Positions 1-8,872 of a stretch of 9,198 nucleotides of DNA are shown here, in pieces. The position numbers and the translations under genes are program-made. A model generated the notes under the pieces. It was not told the DNA's origin. It saw only the letters and a program-made list of their open reading frames with translations, and searched no databases. Each line of letters opens with the position of its first letter. The first letter of the stretch is position 1. Origin of the DNA: Gammaproteobacteria bacterium (GTDB lineage Bacteria > Pseudomonadota > Gammaproteobacteria > Eutrophobiales > Eutrophobiaceae); NCBI GenBank assembly GCA_009843675.1, contig VYCZ01000225.1, forward strand, positions 1 through 9,198, read 5' to 3'.

Positions 1-87
1 TCTTTTTGGAATAAAAACGCCTCTGCTTATGACTTAAAGTATGATCTTACCCTGGGACTTCGGCCGGACTTGAGGGGTCAGGGACCA
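1..87. other. Left-edge segment, no firm gene
   Basis: These bases precede the first palindromic repeat. Plus-strand frame 1 is open from base 1 and begins with residues reading SFWNKNASAYDLKYDLTLGL. This could be the tail of a gene entering from the left, but the frame has no stop before it runs through the repeat and deep into the antisense of the Orf17-like gene (stop near 396). Frame 2 stops at 35-37 and frame 3 almost at once. A partial copy of the repeat end (GGGGTCA, 74-80) lies 14 bp before the full repeat. I cannot assign a function. Confidence 0.3.
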
Positions 88-129
88 GGGGTCAGTGTAA
101 GAAATTCGAAGAATTTTTACACTGACCCC
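88..129. repeat. Palindromic repeat element A
   Basis: Perfect 13-bp inverted arms, GGGGTCAGTGTAA (88-100) and TTACACTGACCCC (117-129), enclose a 16-bp AT-rich centre. The arms differ from the other copies by a compensated change (GTG/CAC instead of GAG/CTC), so pairing is conserved although the sequence changed. The left core, taagaaattcgaaga (98-112), is shared with element D at 3083-3097. The right arm is the 3' end of the Orf17-like gene and contains its stop codon. The element probably forms a hairpin in the transcript and may help end transcription, but neither side has a clean U-tract. Confidence 0.85.
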
Positions 130-1220
130 ATGCATCCCAGGTTTTTGAAAACCCGCTGCGCCGCTTGTTTCAGTTCTCCGCTTATGGATTCAACATCGGT
201 TCCGGTTACCATGACGGTCAGCAGCGGATGGCCCTGTTTGATTTCCGCGCCCCGGGCCGGGACATCCGCTATGGAGAACCCTTCCTGCGCGAACTCCCTG
301 AAAACCAGGTCCTCCGGCGCAAACAGGATGGCCTTGCCGATAAACCGGCGGGGGGCGCGGGACTCCATTTCTATCGGGCGGCCCTCACAGGCATGACAAT
401 GAAGCTTTACCGCCTGGAGGTCGAGGACAAGTTCCAGCGCTTCGACCGACGCGGTGTACCTGGGATTGACTTCCACAGGGTAAATGCCATCCTGCCGTTT
501 TATCGCGTCAACGCCGAACAGCCCCGTGAGATTGAATTCACCGGCGATTACCTCGCCGATACGGCGCCATTGTACGTTGTCGGACTCGTTCAACTCCAGC
601 GGACCGATGCTGCCGCAATAACTGAATTCTCCGGCGTGGAATTCGGGCAGGCCGACCAGTTGCCGCGTAACTCCGAGCAGGCGGCAGTGTCCCCGGCCGC
701 CGACGAAAACCGCCGAACAACTCTCGCCCGCGAGGTATTGCTGCAGGTAGTAAAGTTCATCCACGAGTTGACCGTTATAGTGTTCGATACCCGTGCCGCC
801 GGCGCTTCGCAGGGGCTTGACAAGCCAATCCCGACGGTGTTCCGCATCGCTCCCGGACATTCGGATTTCCGGACAGGCGATACGGTTCCGCTGCAACGCC
901 TCGTACAACAGCGCCGGGTCACGCACCCTGGAACAGACCGGTCTCGAGTTTCCCAGCAACGTCCGTTGCCCGCATAAGCGTTCCAGGACGCTCGGATGAT
1001 TCTCCAACGCGCCGGTAAAGATAAACGGCGCATCAGGCGCCCCGGCGATCAGTTCAGCTGCCTCCTTCGGATAGTTGGAGACTACAGTACCGCGGAACCG
1101 CCGGCGCAGGTCTTCATCCCCGAACCGGTCCAGCCAGTACGGCGTGTATCCGGCCCGGTACTAGGAATAAGCCGCCGCCCTGGCGCTGGCGCCGATGATG
1201 ATTAGTGGTTTATTACCCAT
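117..1220 (-). pseudogene. Orf17-like ATP-grasp protein of the H4MPT cluster type, interrupted by an amber codon
   Basis: The frame read from ATG at 1220 starts MGNKPLIIIGASARAAAYS, then TAG (codon 20, bases 1163-1161), then YRAGYTPYWLDRFGDEDL. Both sides match what I recall of the conserved N-terminus of the methylotroph Orf17-like ATP-grasp family, so the gene is about 367 codons with one nonsense codon. ATP-grasp signs downstream, in full-length numbering, are a WLVKPLRSAGGTGI nucleotide-binding segment (K135), YYLQQYLAGES, and the metal-binding GVDAI and VEVNPRY segments (D238, E250, N252). The only in-frame start after the TAG is a TTG at 1007. It would give 296 aa lacking most of the N-terminal pre-ATP-grasp domain, with no ribosome-binding site apparent. 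The last residues (MGSV) and the stop TAA lie in repeat A. The family is associated with H4MPT-dependent C1 metabolism, but its exact reaction is not known to me. It could be a true pseudogene, a recent mutation, a suppressed amber or a base-call error. Confidence 0.75.
1161..1163 (-). other. In-frame amber stop (codon 20)
   Basis: The minus-strand codon TAG lies between TCC (Ser19) and TAC (Tyr21) in the Orf17-like gene. The frame is the same on both sides and the spacing agrees with the family having one ordinary residue here. A single base change from TCG, AAG, CAG, GAG or similar would explain it. There is no sign of a frameshift. Confidence 0.8.
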
Positions 1221-1225
1221 GGGTT

Positions 1226-1239
1226 GCCATTATAATGGC
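1226..1239. promoter_or_regulatory. Palindrome with TATAAT on both strands in the divergent spacer
   Basis: The 14-bp perfect palindrome GCCATTATAATGGC lies between the divergent ATP-grasp genes. It carries an exact TATAAT at 1231-1236 on the plus strand and another at 1234-1229 on the minus strand. For the plus gene this -10 would give a leader of roughly 45 nt, with a poor -35 (TTTATT at 1209-1214, 16-bp spacing). For the minus gene transcription would start nearly at its ATG, and no -35 is visible. It may be a promoter, an operator or both. The call rests on base pattern only. Confidence 0.35.
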
Positions 1240-1289
1240 GAGGATTCGAACGGGGACGGATTTTAATCTCTCCCCTTCCCTCGATAACC

Positions 1290-3003
<1,714 letters not shown>

Positions 3004-3005
3004 GT

Positions 3006-3048
3006 GGGGTCAGAGTAAAATTTCTGGCGAAATTCTTACTCTGACCCC
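3006..3048. repeat. Palindromic repeat element B
   Basis: Arms GGGGTCAGAGTAA (3006-3018) and TTACTCTGACCCC (3036-3048) continue into an inner stem, AATTTC (3019-3024) with GAAATT (3029-3034), around the loop TGGC, with one unpaired C. It begins two bases after the methyltransferase stop codon. It is identical over all 43 bp to element C at 7979-8021. The long stem in a convergent junction could act as a transcription barrier or RNA 3'-end stabiliser, as REP elements do. Confidence 0.9.
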
Positions 3049-3072
3049 GAAAGTCCGTTGGCACCGGCGCCA

Positions 3073-3112
3073 GGGGTCGGAGTAAGAAATTCGAAGACCT
3101 TACTCTGACCTC
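3073..3112. repeat. Palindromic repeat element D (diverged)
   Basis: The left arm GGGGTCGGAGTAA (3073-3085) and right arm TTACTCTGACCTC (3100-3112) pair with two mismatches, so this copy is older or decayed. Its core matches element A and corresponds to the reverse complement of element B, so B and D face each other across a 24-bp spacer. It ends 16 bp before the stop codon of the leftward RND permease gene and lies downstream of both convergent genes. Confidence 0.8.
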
Positions 3113-3128
3113 CTAATTCCAGAACATG

Positions 3129-6100
3129 TCAGTCCGGCAGGGCTTCTGCGGTAACCGCTCGGTCAGGACGCCCCCTCAGCAGTTTGCGCAGGTCGAATAC
3201 AAGACTGAGCATGGCGGGGACTATGAACAGGGTAAACACGGTGGAAACCAGCAGGCCACCCACTACCACCCCACCTATGCCACGGTACAGCTCCGAACCG
3301 GCGCCCGGCGCGACGATCAGGGGCAACATGGCAAACGTCGAGGTGCCGGCGCTCATGAAGATGGGGCGGATGCGGCTGTGTACCGCCTCCCTGATCGCGG
3401 TGTGGGCTTCCATGCCCTCTTTCCTGATATAGTTCAGGGACTGGTGGACGATGAGAATGGGGTTGTTGACGACGGTGCCGATAAGAATGATGAACCCCAG
3501 CATCGTCAATACATCCAGCGGTTGATAAGCGATAGTGACATTGACCAGGGCCAGGCCGAGAAACCCTCCCAGCGCGGCCAGGGGCACGCTGAACATGATG
3601 ACGAACGGGTACAGGAAGCTCTCGAACAGCGCGGACATGAGCAGGAAAGTGATGATCAGCGCCAGTATCAGGTTCCACTGCAGCGCCGCGCCCGCCGCCT
3701 CAAGTTTATCGGCGGTACCCGCCAGTTCAACCCGGTAAAGCCCGCTGAACTCTCCCCGTTGTTTCATGGGTTCGACAATCTCATCCCGGATGATATCCAT
3801 TGCGGTTTCAAGCGGCATCTGTAAGTCCGGCAGGAGGCGTATGGTGATGGTCCGCTCCCGTTCCCGGTGATTGATCTGTGCCGGACCTCGGGTAGTGGAG
3901 ACATCGGCGATAGCGCCCAGTGTCACGAGGCGGCCGTCCGGCGTTGCAATCGGTAGTTGTTCCAGGGTATGGGTATTGTGGGCGACACCTTCCTCAGCCT
4001 TCAGGCGTATGTCAACCTCCTTGCCCTCGTACTGGTAATCGCTGACCTTGGCGCCGTCCACCAGGGCGTCCACCGAGAAACCCAGGTCCCGGTTGCTGAT
4101 GCCCAGCTCCGCGCCGCGGCGCCGGTCCACCCTGACCTGTACTTCCGGGTTGCCCAGGATCAGTCCGGGTATGGGAAAGGCCTGGGAGCCCGGTAATACC
4201 CGGGGGGCCGCCAGGAATATCTCGGTGCCCAGGGCAATAAGCCGTTCCAGTTCCGGGCCCTTGATCTCCACGTCGATAGCACGTCCTTCACTGCTGTTGT
4301 CCTCGAAGATGCCCCACTGCTGCAGTATCGGGATGGCGCCGGGGATACTTGTCATGACCTCGTAAAATATGGGAATCAGTTCGCTGGTTCGAAGCGGTTC
4401 GTTGGGCTCGATACCCATGAACAGTACGTTGCCTTGAAAGCCGAAAAAAAACGTATTGAGGCCGCCGCCGGGCAGCTTTTCCGCTTCCGGTGTATCCGCA
4501 GGATAGGACCTGAGGTAGTCCATGGCGCCGGTAAACCGGCCGTGTATCTTAGCGCGCTCCTCCACGGTGTAACCGGGCGGCGGCAGGATCAGGCCGAACA
4601 GGAAATCGGTATCGCCGGTCGGCAGGTATTCCGTCTTTGGTTTTATGGCCAGGCTGATACCCACCGCCAGGGCGACTACAACACTGACGAGGATCAATCG
4701 GCGCATGACCGTCTCATTTATCCAATAGGACAGGGATGCAATCCCATCCCGGATCCCGGCAGCCAGGGGTACCGCGCCCCACAGGTTGCGAAAACCGCCT
4801 GCCCTGACGGCTACCCGGAGCATGCGGGACGATATGGTGGGGATAACGGTGAGCGCCACGATCAGGCTCAGGCCTACCGCACAACTTATGGCAACGGCAA
4901 TGTCGGCAAATAATTGTCCTATTTCCTCTTTGATCAGGATCACCGGGGCAAATACGGCGATAGTCGTCAGGGTGCTCGCAAGCACGGCTCCCCAGACCTC
5001 CCTGGCGCCGTCATGGGCTGCCTCGAAGATCGGTTTTCCCGACTGCCTGTGACGGTAAATGTTCTCCAGGACGACGATGGAATTGTCCACCACCATGCCG
5101 GCCGCAAAGGCCATGCCGGCCAGGCTTATTACGTTGATGGTCCTGCCGAACACAGCCATCATCAGGAATGTGCCGATGACGCTTATCGGGATAGCGATTG
5201 CGGCGATTAACGTGCTCCCGGCACTGCGCAGGAACATCAGCAACACCAGCACGGCCAGGGTACCGCCGATGAACAGGTTGGTGCGCACCAGGTCTATGGC
5301 GCTGTTGATGTAACGGGTCTGGTCCCAGACGTTGACCAGGTGAAGCCCCATGGGGTTCAGCAGTTCCCTGTTTAGCCGTTCGACCCTGTCGTTCACCTCG
5401 GCCATGATATCCAGCAGGTTGGCGCCGGACTGGCGTTGGATGTTCATGGCTATGGTCGGGTGATGCAGGTTGTATATGGCGCTGGTGGGCTTTTCGTGGG
5501 TGATTTCCACCCGGGCCACATCGCGCAGGTAAACGGGAACGTTATTGCGGTTGGCGATCACTATGTTTTCCAGGTCCGCCGGAGACCCGTACTCACCTAC
5601 GGTGCGGACGATGTAACGCCGTTTGCCTTCGTCGAAATCCCCCCCGCTGTAGTTGCGGTTCTCCCGTTCCACGGCATCGGCGAGTTCAACCAGCGTTACC
5701 TGGCGCAGGGCCAGTTGTGCCGGATCGGCGATGATATGGATTTCCGCCTCCCGCCCTCCGTAGATATTCGCCTTGGAAACTCCCTCCACCCGTTCCAGTT
5801 CGGGGGCAATGTAATCATCGATGAAATCGTACAACGTGGAAATATCCCCTTCAAAACTGTTTTCCGGGGTGGGGTCAATGTGAAACCAGGCTATTGCTCC
5901 CGTAACGCCCGCCTGTCCTGAAATGACCGGCTTCTCTACGTTGTCCGGATAGGATTCCACCTGGTCCAGCCGGTTCGACACCTTGAGCATGGCCGCGTCC
6001 TTGTCGGTGCCGACCTGGAACCGCAACGTGATCACGCCCTGGCCGTCCTGGCTCTCACTGCGCATCCTGACCAGCCCTTCCAGGGATTTGAGCTCTTCCT

Positions 6101-6302
6101 CCTGCTCGTCGATAATGTCCCGCTCCACCTCCTGCGGACTGGCGCCGGGCCAGATGGTGGTCACGGTTATCTCCGGCTTGTCGATATCCGGGGTCAATTG
6201 TACCGGCAGGTTGACCAGGGCGACCACGCCGAACAGGACAATGAACAGGACTCCCACCGTGGTGGTCACCGGGTGGTGGATACAGGTTTTAATCAGGTTC
6301 AT
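3129..6302 (-). CDS. RND efflux transporter, inner-membrane permease (AcrB/HAE1-like)
   Basis: This 1057-aa proton-driven pump permease should work as a trimer in the inner membrane and export compounds with the adjacent fusion protein and an outer-membrane channel. Visible features are TM1 (about residues 12-31), the periplasmic porter segment LPVQLTPDIDKPEITV, a large first periplasmic loop, a TM2-TM6 block (about 340-490) and a repeated second half with a similar loop and TM block near the C-terminus. TM4 has GMVVDNSIVVLEN, with the proton-relay Asp at D406; the position matching AcrB D408 is Asn407. TM10 has VVNNPILIV where AcrB has its relay Lys. This variant pattern also occurs in other RND branches such as SwrC-like pumps. 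I chose ATG 6302 because MNLIKTCIHHPV is the normal RND N-terminus and its ATGA overlaps the fusion-protein stop. The substrate cannot be read from sequence. No outer-membrane factor is in view. Confidence 0.92.
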   Translation of the reverse strand: MNLIKTCIHHPVTTTVGVLFIVLFGVVALVNLPVQLTPDIDKPEITVTTIWPGASPQEVERDIIDEQEEELKSLEGLVRMRSESQDGQGVITLRFQVGTDKDAAMLKVSNRLDQVESYPDNVEKPVISGQAGVTGAIAWFHIDPTPENSFEGDISTLYDFIDDYIAPELERVEGVSKANIYGGREAEIHIIADPAQLALRQVTLVELADAVERENRNYSGGDFDEGKRRYIVRTVGEYGSPADLENIVIANRNNVPVYLRDVARVEITHEKPTSAIYNLHHPTIAMNIQRQSGANLLDIMAEVNDRVERLNRELLNPMGLHLVNVWDQTRYINSAIDLVRTNLFIGGTLAVLVLLMFLRSAGSTLIAAIAIPISVIGTFLMMAVFGRTINVISLAGMAFAAGMVVDNSIVVLENIYRHRQSGKPIFEAAHDGAREVWGAVLASTLTTIAVFAPVILIKEEIGQLFADIAVAISCAVGLSLIVALTVIPTISSRMLRVAVRAGGFRNLWGAVPLAAGIRDGIASLSYWINETVMRRLILVSVVVALAVGISLAIKPKTEYLPTGDTDFLFGLILPPPGYTVEERAKIHGRFTGAMDYLRSYPADTPEAEKLPGGGLNTFFFGFQGNVLFMGIEPNEPLRTSELIPIFYEVMTSIPGAIPILQQWGIFEDNSSEGRAIDVEIKGPELERLIALGTEIFLAAPRVLPGSQAFPIPGLILGNPEVQVRVDRRRGAELGISNRDLGFSVDALVDGAKVSDYQYEGKEVDIRLKAEEGVAHNTHTLEQLPIATPDGRLVTLGAIADVSTTRGPAQINHRERERTITIRLLPDLQMPLETAMDIIRDEIVEPMKQRGEFSGLYRVELAGTADKLEAAGAALQWNLILALIITFLLMSALFESFLYPFVIMFSVPLAALGGFLGLALVNVTIAYQPLDVLTMLGFIILIGTVVNNPILIVHQSLNYIRKEGMEAHTAIREAVHSRIRPIFMSAGTSTFAMLPLIVAPGAGSELYRGIGGVVVGGLLVSTVFTLFIVPAMLSLVFDLRKLLRGRPDRAVTAEALPD

Positions 6303-7387
6303 GGAGACGGGTACGGCAACGGCTCGGCCTGGATGGGCTGGCCGGGCTGCAGGCGTTCGTTGCCGCGCGTGACCACCTTGTCTCCCGGGGCGACGGCGCC
6401 GTTTACGACTGACCACAAGCCCATGGCGCCGCTCACTTTCACCGGCGCAGGGACGGCGCTGCCCTCGTTGACAAGGAATACCACGGTATGTTCACCGAAC
6501 TGGACAATGGCATCCTTGGGGACGAGTGTGCCGGGACTGCTGTCCCCGAGCGGAAATACCGCTTTTGCAAGCATGCCCGCGCCGATTCTTTCGCTGGGCT
6601 GGCGCAACCGGAGTTTTACCGGGAAAGTCCGGGCGCGCGCATCGGCCCTGGGTATCAGCGCGCGGATATAAGTTGTAAACACCCGGCCGGGGACGGAATC
6701 GAAGATCACATCCACGTCGACGCCTTCATTCAGGTCATTGAAATACTTCTCCGGGACGTCCACGTGGACTTCCTGGGTGTCCGTCGACAACACCTCCAGC
6801 AATCTTTCACCGACCTCGCTCCATTGCCCCACCTCGGTGTGGCGGGCAACCACTACACCGTTGAACGGCGCACGGATCGTGCTGCGCTTTATATCGAATT
6901 CAATACCCGCTATCTCCGCCTGCAGGGTTTCAATACGGCCCTGCCAGGCGTCGATTTCATACCGGGCTTCATCCAGTTCATGGCGCGATATGGCGTTTCT
7001 CTCCATCAACCCCCTGAAGCGTTCCAGGCCGGTTTCAGCCAGTTTCCTGCGCGCCTGTGCCTCTTTCAGACGCGCCTCGGCGGCCTGCAGGCGCAACTCC
7101 AGCGGTGTGGTGCGCAGCATCACCAGGGGTTGGCCCCTGGTGACCCGTTCTCGTTCCCGAACCTTGAGTTCAGTCACCAGGCCGAGTATTTCGCCGGCGA
7201 GCACACTGACGTTGGGCGCTTCCAGGTAGCCCGGCAGCTCCACAGTCAGTGCCACAGGCTTGGTGATCGCCTCCGTATACCTGACCGGGGACGGCTGTTG
7301 CCCGTAGTCCTGGCCGAGCACCAGCGCAGGCGGGCAGGCCAGGATCAGGATGGCGCACAAACACCCGGTTAGCGGGGATAAACGCAT
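6299..7387 (-). CDS. RND efflux periplasmic adaptor (membrane fusion protein, HlyD/AcrA-like)
   Basis: This 362-aa adaptor would bridge the RND permease and an outer-membrane channel. Residues 1-25 form a signal sequence (MRLSPLTGCLCAILILACPP then ALVLG). Signal peptidase I cleavage near residue 25 is likely, although ILAC with C18 is a weak lipobox and a lipoprotein is possible. A first barrel/lipoyl half (about 60-93, EILGLVTELKVRERERVTRG) is followed by a helical hairpin rich in Ala, Glu and Arg (about 95-168), the second lipoyl half (STIRAPFNGVVVARHTEVGQ), and beta-barrel and membrane-proximal domains to the C-terminus. The frame is open upstream to 7603 but that region lies inside the carbonic anhydrase gene. 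ATG 7387 directly precedes the signal sequence and lies 7 bp after the carbonic anhydrase stop. The stop overlaps the permease start. Length is typical for the family. Confidence 0.9.
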   Translation of the reverse strand: MRLSPLTGCLCAILILACPPALVLGQDYGQQPSPVRYTEAITKPVALTVELPGYLEAPNVSVLAGEILGLVTELKVRERERVTRGQPLVMLRTTPLELRLQAAEARLKEAQARRKLAETGLERFRGLMERNAISRHELDEARYEIDAWQGRIETLQAEIAGIEFDIKRSTIRAPFNGVVVARHTEVGQWSEVGERLLEVLSTDTQEVHVDVPEKYFNDLNEGVDVDVIFDSVPGRVFTTYIRALIPRADARARTFPVKLRLRQPSERIGAGMLAKAVFPLGDSSPGTLVPKDAIVQFGEHTVVFLVNEGSAVPAPVKVSGAMGLWSVVNGAVAPGDKVVTRGNERLQPGQPIQAEPLPYPSP

Positions 7388-7394
7388 GTCCGTG

Positions 7395-7895
7395 TCAGGC
7401 GCTATCGGCCACTTCTTCAAGCCGGCCCGTGGCGCAGTCGTAGACAAAACCGCGCAGTTGGTCCTTGTGGGGGATGAATGGATTGACGCGGATGCGGGCC
7501 ATGGACTGGCGTATATTTCCTTCCAGGTCCCTGAACGCTTCCAGCGCGAACGCCGGGCGCAACCCGGTATCAGCTTCGATTGTGTCCTTGACGTCGTCAT
7601 CACGAAAAGTGAGCATCCCGCAATCCGTATGGTGGATCAGTACTATTTCCCGGGTCCCGAGCAGGCGCTGGGAGATAACCAGTGAGCGTATTACGTCTTC
7701 GCTGACCACGCCGCCGGCATTGCGTATGACATGGGCATCGCCTTCTTCAAGGCCGAGAATCCGGTGCGGATCCAAGCGCGCGTCCATGCAGGCTACCACT
7801 GCCAGTTGACGCGCCGGTGGCGCCGGCAGTTCACCCTTGTCAAAATTTTCGGCATAGCGGGCATTATTCAGCAGAAGTTCATCTATCAGGGACAT
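7395..7895 (-). CDS. Beta-class carbonic anhydrase (Rv1284-like)
   Basis: This 166-aa beta-carbonic anhydrase would interconvert CO2 and bicarbonate in the cytoplasm. Zinc ligands are visible as C36 (in VVACMDARLD), H89 and C92 (in HHTDCGMLTF), and D38 and R40 form the catalytic Asp-Arg dyad. Further family marks are HVIRNAGG, DVIRSL.ISQRLLGTREI, and a C-terminal RINPF-type segment (RVNPFIPHKDQLRGFVYD). Length and motif order match the short mycobacterial MtcA1/Rv1284 clade rather than the longer E. coli Can type. ATG 7895 gives the expected N-terminus (LLLNNARYAENF); no strong ribosome-binding site is seen. It lies 7 bp upstream of the fusion-protein gene, so it probably leads an operon with the RND pump. 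Its 5' region (7896-7978) contains no other gene. Function is confident; the reason for linkage to a pump is unknown. Confidence 0.93.
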   Translation of the reverse strand: MSLIDELLLNNARYAENFDKGELPAPPARQLAVVACMDARLDPHRILGLEEGDAHVIRNAGGVVSEDVIRSLVISQRLLGTREIVLIHHTDCGMLTFRDDDVKDTIEADTGLRPAFALEAFRDLEGNIRQSMARIRVNPFIPHKDQLRGFVYDCATGRLEEVADSA

Positions 7896-7978
7896 TGCGG
7901 TGCTTGCTTGTGGAAATACCGATTCTACAGGTTATCACATGGCGCCGCCGGAGGCAGATTTATTTTCAGAGGATATAT

Positions 7979-8021
7979 GGGGTCAGAGTAAAATTTCTGG
8001 CGAAATTCTTACTCTGACCCC
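7979..8021. repeat. Palindromic repeat element C (identical to B)
   Basis: The 43 bp are identical to element B at 3006-3048: arms GGGGTCAGAGTAA and TTACTCTGACCCC, inner stem AATTTC/GAAATT, loop TGGC. It begins one base beyond the stop codon of the leftward HisN-type gene (TGA at 8025-8023). The element separates that gene from the carbonic anhydrase gene, whose start is 84 bp further on. Relative to the gene it follows, it is reversed compared with A, B and D. It may partly terminate or process the transcript between the two genes. Confidence 0.9.
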
Positions 8022-8022
8022 T

Positions 8023-8829
8023 TCATTTATTCGACCCCAGGTATTCCAGAACCTCGTCATGCAACCGCTTACCCGAAGCCGCAACGATCAACCCTCCATT
8101 CAGCGCAGCATTCCCCTGCCAGTCGGTGATAATGCCGCCGGCGCCTTCAACTATCGGTATCAGCGGCATGATGTCATAGGCTGAGAGACCCCCTTCGATT
8201 ACCAGGTCCACATAACCACTGGCCAGCATTCCGTAGCCCAGACATTCCGTTCCATAACGGGAGAAACGGCACCGGGCAACCACCCCTATGAACCGTTCCC
8301 GCGCTGCTTCGGTCGGGTACATGGCCGGATGGGTACAACACACGATGGCATCTGCCAGGCGTACCTGTTCCCGCACCGTGATCCGGGAGCGCTGCTGCCG
8401 GCTTATAAAGTGCGCCGTCCTGCCGTCGCCTATCCAGGTTTCACCGGTGTAGGGCTGGTGCATGGCGCCGGCCAGGCATTGATCGCCCTGTTTCAGGCCT
8501 GCCAGTACCCCCCACATGGGAGTGCCGGAGATAAACCCGCGGGTGCCGTCGATGGGATCGATCAGCCAGGTAAGCGAATCGGTTCCCTGTGTTGTGCCGA
8601 ACTCCTCGCCGATGATGGTATGGTCGGGAAATTCGGCGGCAATTCCCGCGCGGATGAACTCTTCCGTTTCCCTGTCGGCCCGGGTGACCGGGTCGAAAGA
8701 TTCCCCCTTCCCGCGTTTATCCGTTACTGCGAGCCCACTGCGGAAATACTTGAGCGGAATCTCACCTGCCTGTTCGATCAGGTCCTCCAGGAAAGGTAGA
8801 TAGTCAACAGACGCCGGGGTATTATTCAT
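8023..8829 (-). CDS. hisN: Histidinol-phosphatase, inositol-monophosphatase family (HisN type)
   Basis: This 268-aa Mg-dependent phosphatase of the IMPase fold is predicted to dephosphorylate L-histidinol phosphate, the penultimate step of histidine synthesis, in the cytoplasm. The family motifs are complete: DPVTRADRETE (46-56), IIGEEFG with metal ligand E75, WLIDPIDGTRGFISG with D91 and D94, and YDIMPLIPIVEGAGGIITDW with D219. The segments TRGFISGTPMWG and ECLGYGMLASGYVDLVIEGG resemble the proposed HisN subfamily more than CysQ or SuhB. Length is normal. ATG 8829 is used; no clear ribosome-binding site is seen, and GATCA precedes it. It is first in a leftward gene series but is separated from the carbonic anhydrase by element C, so it may be a separate unit. 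Alternatives are inositol-1-phosphatase or another sugar phosphatase activity. No other his genes are in the window. Confidence 0.87.
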   Translation of the reverse strand: MNNTPASVDYLPFLEDLIEQAGEIPLKYFRSGLAVTDKRGKGESFDPVTRADRETEEFIRAGIAAEFPDHTIIGEEFGTTQGTDSLTWLIDPIDGTRGFISGTPMWGVLAGLKQGDQCLAGAMHQPYTGETWIGDGRTAHFISRQQRSRITVREQVRLADAIVCCTHPAMYPTEAARERFIGVVARCRFSRYGTECLGYGMLASGYVDLVIEGGLSAYDIMPLIPIVEGAGGIITDWQGNAALNGGLIVAASGKRLHDEVLEYLGSNK

Positions 8830-8840
8830 TGATCGTAATT

Positions 8841-8856
8841 TATGGGGGCAGAGTAT
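8841..8856. repeat. Degenerate half-copy of the palindromic repeat
   Basis: The bases TATGGGGGCAGAGTAT resemble the left end of element E together with its flank (ATATGGGGTCAGAGTA at 8869-8884). This makes a direct repeat of the left arm about 28 bp apart, with no matching right arm of its own. It looks like a decayed or partial insertion in the divergent spacer. Confidence 0.5.
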
Positions 8857-8872
8857 GTGTCGCGTAATATAT

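Noticed and set aside
165..977. Long plus-strand open frame of 270 codons opposite the Orf17-like gene
   Set aside because: It is antisense to a frame with clear ATP-grasp motifs, has no recognisable domain of its own, and is expected from the GC bias of the coding strand.
1161..1163. Pyrrolysine encoded by the TAG codon
   Set aside because: The codon is at a non-catalytic N-terminal site in a family with no known pyrrolysine, and no pyl genes are visible. A mutation or sequence error is simpler.
3126..3824. 232-codon plus-strand open frame at the 3' end of the RND permease
   Set aside because: It is antisense to conserved RND transmembrane segments, and its Gln/Asp/His-rich composition is typical of a shadow frame.
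6303..6416. N-terminal extension of the RND permease up to 6416
   Set aside because: RND permeases normally begin a few residues before TM1, as MNLIKTCIHHP does, and ATG 6302 overlaps the upstream stop in the usual coupled way.
6488..7372. 294-codon plus-strand open frame opposite the fusion protein
   Set aside because: It is the complement of a well-supported adaptor gene and shows no motif or plausible start.
7388..7603. N-terminal extension of the fusion protein up to 7603
   Set aside because: It would overlap most of the carbonic anhydrase C-terminus and place the signal peptide internally. ATG 7387 starts directly at the signal sequence.
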